This document shows positions 1-5,799 of a DNA stretch of 10,993 bases, one piece after another (positions within the stretch are counted from its first letter, which is position 1; every line of letters starts with the position of its first letter). Both the position numbers and the translations under genes were made by a program. Under the pieces are notes generated by a model that worked only from the letters and a program-made list of their open reading frames with translations, had not been told where the DNA came from and searched no databases. This DNA is from Desulfurococcales archaeon ex4484_217_1 (GTDB lineage: Archaea > Thermoproteota > Thermoprotei_A > EX4484-217-1). Location: assembly GCA_002254745.1 (NCBI GenBank), contig NJED01000048.1:1-10993 (forward strand). Direction: 5' to 3'.

Positions 1-221
1 ACTATGTTGACCTTGGCGAACGGTTCATAAACATAGTATGACTCAATTACAGTATAGGTAGGTTTTATTGGGAGCACTGTTATGGGTTCTCTTCTAATAA
101 TACTCATCAATATTTCTTCTACTTTCTTCTTTTTTCTCCTAGCGAAATATTCAGCAATACGTTCAGTTATAGACTTACGGGTTCTTCTTAAACCAGTTCT
201 CCTTAACCTAAATTTCACCAT
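1..221 (-). CDS. Type II/IV secretion ATPase (FlaI/TadA/GspE superfamily), N-terminus only
   Basis: Only the first 73 codons are present; the gene runs off the left edge. It starts at ATG (221-219), five bases after the stop of the restored tadC frame, with an AGGTG Shine-Dalgarno-like motif inside the end of tadC, so the two genes are probably translated together. The N-terminus is very basic (runs of Arg and Lys to about residue 33). It is followed by a stretch containing VIESYYVYEPFAKV (residues 59-71), which I recognise as the N-terminal signature of archaeal pilus and archaellum assembly ATPases, where a VIE-Y-V-EPFA pattern precedes the RecA-like ATPase domain. The Walker motifs lie outside the window. 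The neighbouring platform gene supports a cytoplasmic motor role in pilus or archaellum assembly. The family assignment is fairly secure; the specific appendage is not known. Confidence 0.8.
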   Translation of the reverse strand, partial: MVKFRLRRTGLRRTRKSITERIAEYFARRKKKKVEEILMSIIRREPITVLPIKPTYTVIESYYVYEPFAKVNI

Positions 222-226
222 TTTCT

Positions 227-400
227 TTACACCTGGGTTACGAATGGAGCAGTTAGTATTTCGAAAACTGAGGAAATTAGGAGGAGTACTAACGTTAAAC
301 CTGAGAGTATTATAGCATGTTTAAACCCTGAAGAAACTGTTCCATTAGCTATTTTCCCTGTAACTAAGCCCATAATGTAAACGTTAAGCATCGTCGTATG
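227..400 (-). pseudogene. Detached C-terminal part of the TadC/FlaJ-type platform protein (other frame)
   Basis: In the frame adjacent to the tadC frame, codons ending in TAA at 227-229 encode about 55 residues that read TTMLNVYIMGLVTGKIANG and then GFKHAIILSGLTLVVLLISS with a short tail. This is a typical end for TadC/GspF-like proteins: a membrane hairpin, a glycine-lysine turn, GF-H and a final transmembrane helix. Joining it to the upstream frame needs one added base near 394-399 (for example ATA-ACG in place of ATACG), giving PYIGAITVITTMLNV without a break. It ends five bases before the ATPase start, which is the spacing expected for an intact tadC. As the sequence stands it has only an internal ATG (391-389) and is probably untranslated or not attached to its domain. 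Confidence 0.75.
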
Positions 401-1995
401 ACTGTTATAGCTCCTATGTAGGGTATGACCATAAGCGTTCTCATGGATGCGGCTTTCTCCTTTTCAACATGTTCAGACATTTCAGCGAACCATGCCATAC
501 TCTCAAGTGTTTCTGGACTTCCTCCTCCAACTTCTATAGCATCGGTTAATATATACAGGAACACTTTCGCTCTCCAAGCCCTTATCTTAGATACTAGCAA
601 TGAGTATATTCTTGAAAGCGAGAAACCGAGGGAAAGTCTCATAGCCATATCCCTTAAATGCTTAGAGAATATCCCATAATCTCTAGCGGAAAGCACTATG
701 ATACACTTTTCAGGTGAAAGACCTGTTTTCCTAACTTCAACTAAGTCTCTTAGAAAAGAGGTTATTCCCTTAGTTAAACCTTTAACTTCTCTACTAATTA
801 CTATTTCGTAAATTGCTGCAGGTAATGTGGGTATTACAAGGGCTAATCCTAAACCTATTGATGATAGGAAAGCAGGGTCTATGCTCATAACCTTTCCTAA
901 GTGTGTAAGTACGATAACGAACGGTTCAAACGTCTTATATATTACATGGGTCTTAGGCAGATAGAACGGCAGAAACATTTCCACGGAAAATATGAACATT
1001 AGGGGTAATGAAATACCGAAATACACTATGTAAGGCCTTATTTCAGTCCATGGCTCCTTATATTGGAGAATATCAGCAATATACATAATAGCTCCCGATA
1101 TGAAAGGCAGTAAAACGTAGGAAAACAGGAACAACGTAACGCCACTAAAAGCTGGGATACTTACCGCGGGGATTGAAGTGTTAATCAGGTAGATGGCATC
1201 CATGGCTAGCATTACGAAAATTATTATTGCAAGATAGGCTTCAAGAATCGTTGCCATACGGTCTCCTGCAATTCTCATCCTAGATACTAGATCCATGAAC
1301 AATCCCTGAACTTTCCTTTTAAGATAATCGTATAAATCACCGCCAACTCTTATAGTAGTAGCATAGCCTAGAAGAAAATCTCTAAACATATCGCTTGGAC
1401 TCCTACGTGCTAGGTCATCAAACGCTGTTATAGGGTCTTTGCCTAATGCTTTAACTACAACTATGAACCTTGAAGCATAGTAGGATATTCTTCTAAAAAC
1501 ATCTTTAGCTCCAGAAAGCCTTTCAAAAGCTCTATGAGGACTTAAACCCCCTGTAGCCATGATTGTTAAGTAGGCTACAGCATACGGTACCTCCTGGTCC
1601 ATAGAAGCTCCTCTACTAGCGGCCATGGCTTTCGGGAATACTTGGCCAAAAAATATTAGCATTATAGCTGGGAGTAGTACAAAGAACACTACCGTAGCTA
1701 TTATTAATTCGTTAACATATGTTACAAACAATATAGTAGACACTATCACGGCAACGGATACAACAAGAGATACTAAAAACAGGAAACCTACAAAACAAGC
1801 ATATACTTCGTAGTAAAGCCTTATATTAGCGCTTTTAATGTTCTGAGGAATATTAGGGAAAATGTAAAGTATTGCCCTGCCCATGAATCTAAACTTAGAA
1901 TATATGAAGTTCCAGAAGTCGTCGCTTAATTTTCTTTTCACAGGGACTATGGCTTCCCCTTCTTTCGCCAGCTTATTTTTTCTCCTTAGTACCAC
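364..1995 (-). CDS. TadC/FlaJ-type (GspF) membrane platform protein, frameshifted near its C-terminus
   Basis: This encodes a 543-residue polytopic membrane protein of the archaeal TadC/FlaJ family, the inner-membrane platform driven by the secretion ATPase during assembly of type IV pilus-like filaments. It shows the usual duplicated layout: membrane segments at about residues 64-93 and 97-118, a first GspF domain at about 132-240 (with the RVGGDLYDYL stretch), a membrane block at about 247-395, and a second GspF domain at about 403-528 (with IEVGGGSPETLESM). The start is GTG, because an in-frame stop lies two codons upstream, and GGTG precedes it. The last ten residues (RRCLTFTLWA) do not look like the family. 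One base appears to be missing at about 394-399; restoring it continues the protein into the fragment at 227-400, giving about 589 residues. I infer either a true frameshift mutation or a sequencing error. Confidence 0.88.
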   Translation of the reverse strand: MVLRRKNKLAKEGEAIVPVKRKLSDDFWNFIYSKFRFMGRAILYIFPNIPQNIKSANIRLYYEVYACFVGFLFLVSLVVSVAVIVSTILFVTYVNELIIATVVFFVLLPAIMLIFFGQVFPKAMAASRGASMDQEVPYAVAYLTIMATGGLSPHRAFERLSGAKDVFRRISYYASRFIVVVKALGKDPITAFDDLARRSPSDMFRDFLLGYATTIRVGGDLYDYLKRKVQGLFMDLVSRMRIAGDRMATILEAYLAIIIFVMLAMDAIYLINTSIPAVSIPAFSGVTLFLFSYVLLPFISGAIMYIADILQYKEPWTEIRPYIVYFGISLPLMFIFSVEMFLPFYLPKTHVIYKTFEPFVIVLTHLGKVMSIDPAFLSSIGLGLALVIPTLPAAIYEIVISREVKGLTKGITSFLRDLVEVRKTGLSPEKCIIVLSARDYGIFSKHLRDMAMRLSLGFSLSRIYSLLVSKIRAWRAKVFLYILTDAIEVGGGSPETLESMAWFAEMSEHVEKEKAASMRTLMVIPYIGAITVIRRCLTFTLWA

Positions 1996-2036
1996 GTTTT
2001 AAGCACCGACTGTTGTTTTCTACTTTAACATACACA

Positions 2037-2052
2037 GTATTATATTTTTTCT
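2037..2052 (-). promoter_or_regulatory. Candidate TATA promoter of the pilus operon
   Basis: On the minus strand an A/T-rich element reading AAAATATAATACT lies about 45-55 bases before the tadC GTG. This would place the transcription start about 25 bases downstream, with a short leader carrying GGTG just before the GTG. A second A/T element (TTTAAAA near 2068-2075) is an alternative. This rests on pattern alone. Confidence 0.4.
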
Positions 2053-2118
2053 TCTCCCAATACTTGCTTTTAAACGGGCATTTTAAACCAGTATTACTAA
2101 GCAGATATTTTTTAGAAT

Positions 2119-2131
2119 GATATTTAAGGAA
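2119..2131 (+). promoter_or_regulatory. Candidate TATA box for a leaderless transcript
   Basis: The element GATATTTAAGGA is centred about 28 bases before the ATG at 2154, which is the usual archaeal distance from TATA box to transcription start. No Shine-Dalgarno-like motif lies between it and the ATG. The mRNA of the downstream gene is therefore probably leaderless. Confidence 0.45.
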
Positions 2132-2153
2132 AACTTCACTTGGGATTAGTGAA

Positions 2154-2684
2154 ATGCTGTCTTCGAAAAAAGCATCAAATGTTGAAGTTCAGTATTCTAT
2201 AAGATTAGAACGTGATACCTACGTTGATATATGGAATGAATTCACTAAGCATATGATTAGGCTTGGATACGCTATTAAAATGACGTATCTCATTTCAGAA
2301 TACGATGGAATATCTATGCTAAAAGATATTCTCAGTTGTTTTTCCAATAATGGTGGATTGAAACATAGTATTAATATGACTTCTTCTGAGGCTAAGGAAC
2401 TGCTTAAAACATTGTTTAATGAAAACCTGGGATATTTTCTCGCTAAACTATCGCTGGCGTCCGCATCTACGGTGAATTTTAGGTCTTCAGAAACGGTAAG
2501 CAAAATAGCTGAACATAGAATATCTAAGAAAGTTAACGACGTTCTTATCAAAATATCCGGTGTAAACTATAATAGTTTAAGTCTAAATGAGCTAAACATC
2601 GAAGATTTTAAAGCTAAATTAGCGTCTCTCTCTAACGTCTTAGTATCAATATGTGATATAGCCTTAGGTGTTTATGGAAAATAA
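2154..2684 (+). CDS. Protein of unknown function (176 aa)
   Basis: I do not recognise this protein. It is 176 residues, soluble-looking and predicted by eye to be largely alpha-helical. It has no cysteine pairs, nucleotide-binding loop, signal peptide or membrane segment. It begins with a hydrophilic stretch (residues 1-20), followed by helical segments rich in Ser, Lys and Leu, for example LIKISGVNYNSLSLNELNI at about 131-149. Codon use is AT-rich like its neighbours. The ATG sits at leaderless distance from a TATA-like element. It stands alone: it diverges from tadC and converges on the coiled-coil gene with a 12-base gap. A link to the pilus locus is possible from position only. It is probably a lineage-restricted gene. 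Confidence 0.7.
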   Translation: MLSSKKASNVEVQYSIRLERDTYVDIWNEFTKHMIRLGYAIKMTYLISEYDGISMLKDILSCFSNNGGLKHSINMTSSEAKELLKTLFNENLGYFLAKLSLASASTVNFRSSETVSKIAEHRISKKVNDVLIKISGVNYNSLSLNELNIEDFKAKLASLSNVLVSICDIALGVYGK

Positions 2685-2696
2685 GTGTTTAGAAGT

Positions 2697-3116
2697 TTAT
2701 ACTGTACGTAGCAGTAATTTTACTGGCTTTCCATCTTTGAAAACTACTTTTATTGCTGTTGGTAATTCACCAAGCTCCATCAACGGTTCAACAGCTTTTC
2801 TAACTTTTTGAAATGTAAGTATACGTTCCTGCATGTCAGATATTAGGTCTTCCATTAATCTTGCCTCATCTTCAACAGTAGGGTTTATAATGAGTTTTAT
2901 ATCCTTAAGATCAACTTCTCTACTACCTGTTTTCTCAAGTCCTTCAACTATTCTTGCTAATGTTTCTCTTAGTTTACGTACTTTCTCCGCTTTTGCTCTT
3001 AAATCTTCAACGTCCTTTAGAACTTTACTTAGGCTTTTCCTTAACCCATCTATTTCCTTGTCTATATATGATATGAATTCTCGAACATTTGGAAACTCCT
3101 TTATCTCCAATACCAA
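2697..3116 (-). CDS. Coiled-coil protein of unknown function (139 aa)
   Basis: This encodes a 139-residue, highly charged protein. Residues about 12-62 form a long helix with hydrophobic residues at heptad spacing (IDKEIDGLRKSLSKVLKDV and onward), and a second helix follows at about 82-112. The protein ends in a short beta-like tail (AIKVVFKDGKPVKLLLRTV, residues 121-139). There is no membrane segment, signal peptide or metal-binding motif. The start is TTG at 3116-3114, since an in-frame stop lies four codons upstream and there is no ATG near the start. It diverges from the two-domain gene at 3217 across about 100 bases carrying two promoters, so the two may be co-regulated. The function is unknown; a structural or dimerising role is only an inference from the coiled coil. 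Confidence 0.75.
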   Translation of the reverse strand: MVLEIKEFPNVREFISYIDKEIDGLRKSLSKVLKDVEDLRAKAEKVRKLRETLARIVEGLEKTGSREVDLKDIKLIINPTVEDEARLMEDLISDMQERILTFQKVRKAVEPLMELGELPTAIKVVFKDGKPVKLLLRTV

Positions 3117-3216
3117 TACGCATCCCTACAGATAATTCTTCAAAGATACGCTAATAAATTTACGCATCTAACTTAAATACTTTAAACTATTAAAGATATA
3201 ATGTGAGGATAAGAGG
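3117..3216. promoter_or_regulatory. Divergent promoter region of two unknown genes
   Basis: The gap between the divergent starts at 3116 and 3217 is A/T-rich. On the plus strand ACTTAAATAC (3171-3180) is a plausible TATA box, followed by a GAGGATAAGAGG purine tract right before the ATG at 3217 that can serve as ribosome-binding site. On the minus strand TAAATTTATTAGC (about 3148-3161) is a plausible TATA box for the coiled-coil gene. Confidence 0.45.
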
Positions 3217-3996
3217 ATGAGTGAACTTAAGATATCCTCCGATATAGAACAAAAAAGTCCTTTATTAAAGGATCCATTATTTAAAGCTAAATTGGCTACA
3301 TTCGGTGAGTATGAGGGATTCATTAGAGGGCGTGCAAAAGAGATTATAAAAAACCTTCTTGATAAAGCAAGCAGGGAAACATGTTATCACTTCAAAATAT
3401 CGTTAAAGAAGGGAAGTGTATGGGACGAATATGAGATACTGACATGCAAGGGTTCTATACAAATGATTCTAGCAAGAATTAATGGAAAAGAGGTCTTTGG
3501 TAAGAACGCTTTTAAAGCATTCCAGAAGATTCCAAGTGGGCCGTATATTCAAGCAATTATGGAGGTAACAAAGATAGAAGAAAAAGTTCTTACGGGCCTC
3601 CTTAAACCCGTACCGAGAGTTGCCGTAGCTAAACCTGTAGAGGAGACTAAACTGCCTCCAGTAGAAACTCCGCCTCCTTCGGTTTCAAGGGAAATTGCCT
3701 CTAGAATATTACCTTCTATTCTAAATAAAGAGCAAGACATTAGAAAACTAGCTACAGTCTACACTGAAGTTTACGGGTACAGGTTTAGGAATTTAAGAAT
3801 AAGATTAGCAGAAGACGTCATTGAACTATTAATGGAGCTTAGATCTACATCTTCGAGCTGGATAAGGCCTGAGGAAATGATTAAAAAGCTAACATACCGG
3901 CATATAGGTCCAAGACTCGACAAGTGGGCAAAAACAAAGGTACCACTAAAACTTGTGCTTCTTGTAGACGGAAAAAAACTAGAGCTAGCCAGGTAA
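3217..3996 (+). CDS. Two-domain protein of unknown function with proline-rich linker (259 aa)
   Basis: I do not recognise this family. The 259-residue protein has an N-terminal domain (about 20-128) with mixed helix and strand (FEHF-type alternation such as CYHFKISLKKGSVWDEYEIL, residues 56-75). A flexible Pro- and Val-rich linker follows at about 131-156 (KPVEETKLPPVETPPPSV). A mostly helical, basic C-terminal domain spans about 158-259 and ends in a strand (LKLVLLVDGKKLEL). No signal peptide or membrane segment is visible. The ATG follows a strong purine tract. The linker suggests two independently folding parts joined by a tether, as in adaptor proteins. The gene diverges from the coiled-coil gene and ends seven bases before a large inverted repeat. 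Any partnership with the coiled-coil protein is inferred from position alone. Confidence 0.75.
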   Translation: MSELKISSDIEQKSPLLKDPLFKAKLATFGEYEGFIRGRAKEIIKNLLDKASRETCYHFKISLKKGSVWDEYEILTCKGSIQMILARINGKEVFGKNAFKAFQKIPSGPYIQAIMEVTKIEEKVLTGLLKPVPRVAVAKPVEETKLPPVETPPPSVSREIASRILPSILNKEQDIRKLATVYTEVYGYRFRNLRIRLAEDVIELLMELRSTSSSWIRPEEMIKKLTYRHIGPRLDKWAKTKVPLKLVLLVDGKKLELAR

Positions 3997-4003
3997 TAAG
4001 AGA

Positions 4004-4148
4004 CCCCCGCCCCACCATTTCCACTGGAGGTTTATAGATTCCATGTTGGAATAGATATATAGACATTCTATATTTCTATATATACGATTTAGCCAAAACT
4101 CTTTCTTGTAAATTATTTATTTCTCCAGTGGAAATGGTGGGGCGGGGG
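4004..4148. repeat. 145-bp element bounded by a perfect 26-bp GC-rich inverted repeat
   Basis: The arms at 4004-4029 (CCCCCGCCCCACCATTTCCA and onward) and 4123-4148 are exact reverse complements over 26 bases, with a 93-base A/T-rich loop. Inside the loop are two more perfect hairpins: ATTCCA-TGT-TGGAAT at 4038-4052, and a 9-bp stem at 4055-4063 paired with 4075-4083 around an 11-base loop. The arms are far more GC-rich than the surroundings. The element fits exactly between two convergent genes, beginning seven bases after one stop codon and ending two bases before the other. It could be a bidirectional terminator or structured 3' end, a miniature transposable element or a structured RNA. 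I see no clear target-site duplication. Confidence 0.85.
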
Positions 4149-4150
4149 GG

Positions 4151-4720
4151 TTATGTTGTCATTCTTGCTTTAATTATGTCTATTTTAGTTATTATTCCTA
4201 CAAGTTTACCTTTATCAACTATTAGTACTGCTGGATATTCTGAGAGAAGCCCTGTTATCGTCAATGTTTTTGCTGTTGGAGGTAAAGCTGGTAATGGTGG
4301 ATCCATAATTTCAGCAACTTTCCTTTTAAATATGTTTTCTGTTTTCTCCTCTGAAACTTTCCTGAGAAGAGTAGAGTCTATGACTGTTCCAATTATTTTA
4401 CCATGTTCGTCAAGGACCGGTATTTGAGATATTCCATATTTGTCCATTAAATGAACAGCGTATTCAACGGTGTCGTCGGGTCTAGCAGTAATTACAGGAG
4501 TGTGCATTATTTTGGAGGCTTCATCGTTTACTCCTAAGGCTTCATTTATAACGTCGAGTATTTTCTTTAATGTTGAAAGTCTAGGGTTAATGTCTCCTTT
4601 TTCTATCCTAGCTACTAACGACTGGCTAACACCAGCTCTTTTAGCTAGTTCCTTCTGCGTTAGCCCGGCTCTAAGTCTTAGCCTCCTGATTTCCTCAGGT
4701 GTAGGTAGTCTAAAGCTCAT
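4151..4720 (-). CDS. HTH (XRE/Cro-like) transcriptional regulator with two CBS domains
   Basis: This 189-residue protein has the archaeal HTH-CBS layout (COG3620-like). An XRE-type helix-turn-helix spans about residues 8-58 (LRLRAGLTQKELAKRAGVSQ, then LVARIEKGDINPRLSTLKKI). Two CBS motifs follow, at about 70-122 (IMHTPVITARPDDTV and GISQIPVLDEHGKIIGTV) and 137-187 (IMDPPLPALPPTAKTL and VLIVDKGKLVGIITKID). CBS pairs usually bind adenosine nucleotides, so it probably couples energy or nucleotide state to DNA binding; the ligand and targets are not visible. ATG is the start. A GAGGTG motif lies about 14 bases upstream, and a 9-bp inverted repeat sits in the leader. It diverges from the ZPR1 gene, so autoregulation or control of that gene is plausible. 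Confidence 0.92.
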   Translation of the reverse strand: MSFRLPTPEEIRRLRLRAGLTQKELAKRAGVSQSLVARIEKGDINPRLSTLKKILDVINEALGVNDEASKIMHTPVITARPDDTVEYAVHLMDKYGISQIPVLDEHGKIIGTVIDSTLLRKVSEEKTENIFKRKVAEIMDPPLPALPPTAKTLTITGLLSEYPAVLIVDKGKLVGIITKIDIIKARMTT

Positions 4721-4721
4721 A

Positions 4722-4757
4722 AACTCTATCCTTACACCTCATTTTCAAGATAGAGTT
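4722..4757. promoter_or_regulatory. 9-bp inverted repeat in the leader of the HTH-CBS gene, possible operator
   Basis: AACTCTATC (4722-4730) and GATAGAGTT (4749-4757) are perfect inverted copies with centres 27 bases apart, about 2.5 helical turns. The dyad covers the expected transcription start and the leader of the HTH-CBS regulator and includes its GAGGTG motif. It could be an autoregulatory operator, or an RNA hairpin that hides the ribosome-binding site. Confidence 0.5.
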
Positions 4758-4767
4758 CCTCAGAACA

Positions 4768-4780
4768 TACTTATAAATTA
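4768..4780. promoter_or_regulatory. Shared TATA region between the HTH-CBS and ZPR1 genes
   Basis: ACTTATAAATTAG reads as a good archaeal TATA box on both strands (TTATAAAT and TTTATAAG). For the minus strand it places the transcription start near 4748. For the plus strand it places it near 4800, with a ~20-base leader before the ZPR1 ATG. It is the only clear TATA-like element in this divergent gap. Confidence 0.5.
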
Positions 4781-4823
4781 GTACTGTTAGTTACGCATGT
4801 AGCTGTGCGGGAAGGCATATACG

Positions 4824-5384
4824 ATGTCAAAGTATATTAATGTTTTCGAAAAATATGTTTCAACATGTCCTTCATGCGGTGAGCAAACTTTCCACATTGT
4901 AGAATTCACTTATAAAACCCCATTCTTTGATGAAATACTGATTATATCGGGCAGGTGTATTAAATGCGGATATAGGCTTTTCGATATTTTCAACGTAAAA
5001 GAACATGAACCAGTGCGTTTTATTTTAAAAGTTGAAAAACCTATTGATTTAAGCTCTCTTGTCGTCCGGTCGCAAACAGGAACCGTTTTAATTCCGGAGC
5101 TAGGTATAGCTATTGAACCAGGTGTTATAGCTTCTCCCTACATAACGACCGTTGAAGGAGTTCTCTACAGAGTTCTCGATGTTTTAGAAGCTTATAGGGA
5201 AGAAAATAGTGAAGCTTATACGAGAACTAAGAAAGCAATAGAAGAAGCTATAGAGGGAAGAAAAAAGTTTACATTCATTCTAGAAGACCCTTTCGGAAAC
5301 AGCCTACTAATTCCTAAGAGAAGAGAGAGCTTGGAAGTAATTAGGCTAAAAGGGTATGAGAAATCTGAGAAGAACAACAACTAA
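4824..5384 (+). CDS. ZPR1-type zinc finger protein
   Basis: This 186-residue protein has the single ZPR1 unit found in archaea. A C4 zinc finger is formed by Cys15-x2-Cys18 and Cys45-x2-Cys48, separated by the family's typical TPFFDEILIISGRC segment (about 32-45). The alpha/beta 'A/B' domain follows, with DLSSLVVRSQTGTVLIPELG (about 75-94) and the TTVEGVLYRVLDVLE helix (about 108-122). Eukaryotic ZPR1 binds elongation factor eEF1A and acts in its folding; a similar chaperone-like role toward aEF1A is an extrapolation. The C-terminus is charged (KSEKNNN). The ATG has only a weak purine stretch upstream. Its last 39 bases overlap the end of the convergent Sec61 beta gene. Confidence 0.92.
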   Translation: MSKYINVFEKYVSTCPSCGEQTFHIVEFTYKTPFFDEILIISGRCIKCGYRLFDIFNVKEHEPVRFILKVEKPIDLSSLVVRSQTGTVLIPELGIAIEPGVIASPYITTVEGVLYRVLDVLEAYREENSEAYTRTKKAIEEAIEGRKKFTFILEDPFGNSLLIPKRRESLEVIRLKGYEKSEKNNN

Positions 5385-5537
5385 TGTAAATAGAACAGCC
5401 ATAGCTATTATAACGTGCGGTCTAACCCTAATCCTACCCTCAAATTCTTCATAAAAACTTATAAGACCTGCGGAGCTAAGAGGTCTAATCTCTCTCCTTT
5501 CTCTCCTTTTCCTAACCTTAGACCTAGACTTAGGCAC
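5346..5537 (-). CDS. secG: Preprotein translocase subunit Sec61 beta (archaeal SecG)
   Basis: This encodes a 63-residue tail-anchored membrane protein with the archaeal Sec61-beta pattern: a very basic N-terminus (KSRSKVRKRRERRE), the conserved PLSSAGLISFYEEFE segment (about 19-33), then RIRVRPHVI leading into one C-terminal transmembrane helix (about 42-60). It is the small peripheral subunit of the SecYE(beta) protein-conducting channel and sits in the cytoplasmic membrane. The start is GTG, with GAGGT eight bases upstream (5546-5550). The gene overlaps the ZPR1 gene tail to tail by 39 bases and diverges from the mazG remnant. The length is normal for the family. Confidence 0.92.
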   Translation of the reverse strand: MPKSRSKVRKRRERREIRPLSSAGLISFYEEFEGRIRVRPHVIIAMAVLFTLVVVLLRFLIPF

Positions 5538-5570
5538 TATAGGTAACCTCAGTTTTATTGAGAAAAACTG

Positions 5571-5583
5571 TTTAATATAAACC
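5571..5583. promoter_or_regulatory. Bidirectional TATA element between Sec61 beta and the mazG remnant
   Basis: TTTAATATAAACC is a TATA-like element that reads almost the same on both strands. On the plus strand it lies about 30 bases before an AAGGTG motif (5601-5606) and the TTG at 5614. On the minus strand it lies about 35-45 bases before the Sec61 beta GTG. The promoter and ribosome-binding site of the broken mazG thus look intact. Confidence 0.45.
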
Positions 5584-5613
5584 TTTGGGAGCTAAATATC
5601 AAGGTGCATAAGG

Positions 5614-5791
5614 TTGAGAATTTCAGAGTTCCAGAAAATAATTATTAGGGGAAGAAATGGCCGATGTACTTGCTTGGCTTACATCACTAGCTAACCTAGT
5701 TAATGTGAATTTAGAATTCGAAGCTAAGAAGAAGTATGGAAGAGGATTTTGTCCAAGATGCGGTATGAGAAAGTGCATATGTGAAGAATAG
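5614..5791 (+). pseudogene. MazG-type nucleotide pyrophosphohydrolase, internally deleted and frameshifted
   Basis: Both ends of a short archaeal MazG gene are here but the middle is missing. TTG at 5614, seven bases after AAGGTG, begins LRISEFQKII, the usual MazG N-terminus. Twelve codons later the frame becomes nonsense and stops at 5692. In another frame, from about 5645, the sequence reads LGEEMADVLAWLTSLANLVN and continues to a C-terminal CPRCGMRKCICEE, the usual helix and zinc-ribbon tail of archaeal MazG. In the family about 45 residues separate these parts, including the metal-binding E-x2-E of the E-x2-E...E-x2-D site; here only the second half (EMAD) remains. The junction lies near 5640-5650 and the missing length is not a multiple of three. 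The enzyme, which hydrolyses NTPs to NMP and PPi, cannot be active. The family match is from memory. Confidence 0.8.
5657..5791 (+). CDS. Possible 44-aa zinc-ribbon peptide left from the MazG C-terminus
   Basis: An ATG at 5657 with an AGGGGA tract five bases upstream opens a 44-codon frame ending in TAG. It encodes the last MazG helix (ADVLAWLTSLANLVNVNLEF) and a Cys-x2-Cys...Cys-x-Cys cluster (CPRCGMRKCIC, residues 32-42). It could be translated as a stand-alone mini-protein. It is more simply read as the surviving 3' part of the broken gene, since it has no complete catalytic site. The intact reading frame and cysteines suggest that the damage is recent or lies in the assembly. Confidence 0.45.
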   Translation: MADVLAWLTSLANLVNVNLEFEAKKKYGRGFCPRCGMRKCICEE

Positions 5792-5799
5792 TGAAGCGC

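Noticed and set aside
82..315. Plus-strand 77-codon frame with a hydrophobic start
   Set aside because: It lies opposite the pilus ATPase N-terminus and the tadC tail, whose translations match known families.
364..400. Programmed -1 frameshift in tadC
   Set aside because: The junction GTCATACGACG has no slippery heptamer or run of identical bases, so a mutation or sequencing error is the simpler reading.
2057..2095. Weak inverted repeat (AATACT...AGTATT) between tadC and the orphan gene
   Set aside because: It is only six bases in an A/T-rich gap, which is expected by chance.
4004..4148. CRISPR array
   Set aside because: There are only two copies, and they are in inverted rather than direct orientation, with no regular spacers and no cas genes nearby.
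5614..5694. Independent 26-aa peptide from TTG 5614
   Set aside because: The first ten residues match the MazG N-terminus and the rest is out-of-frame readthrough, so it is better described as part of the broken gene.
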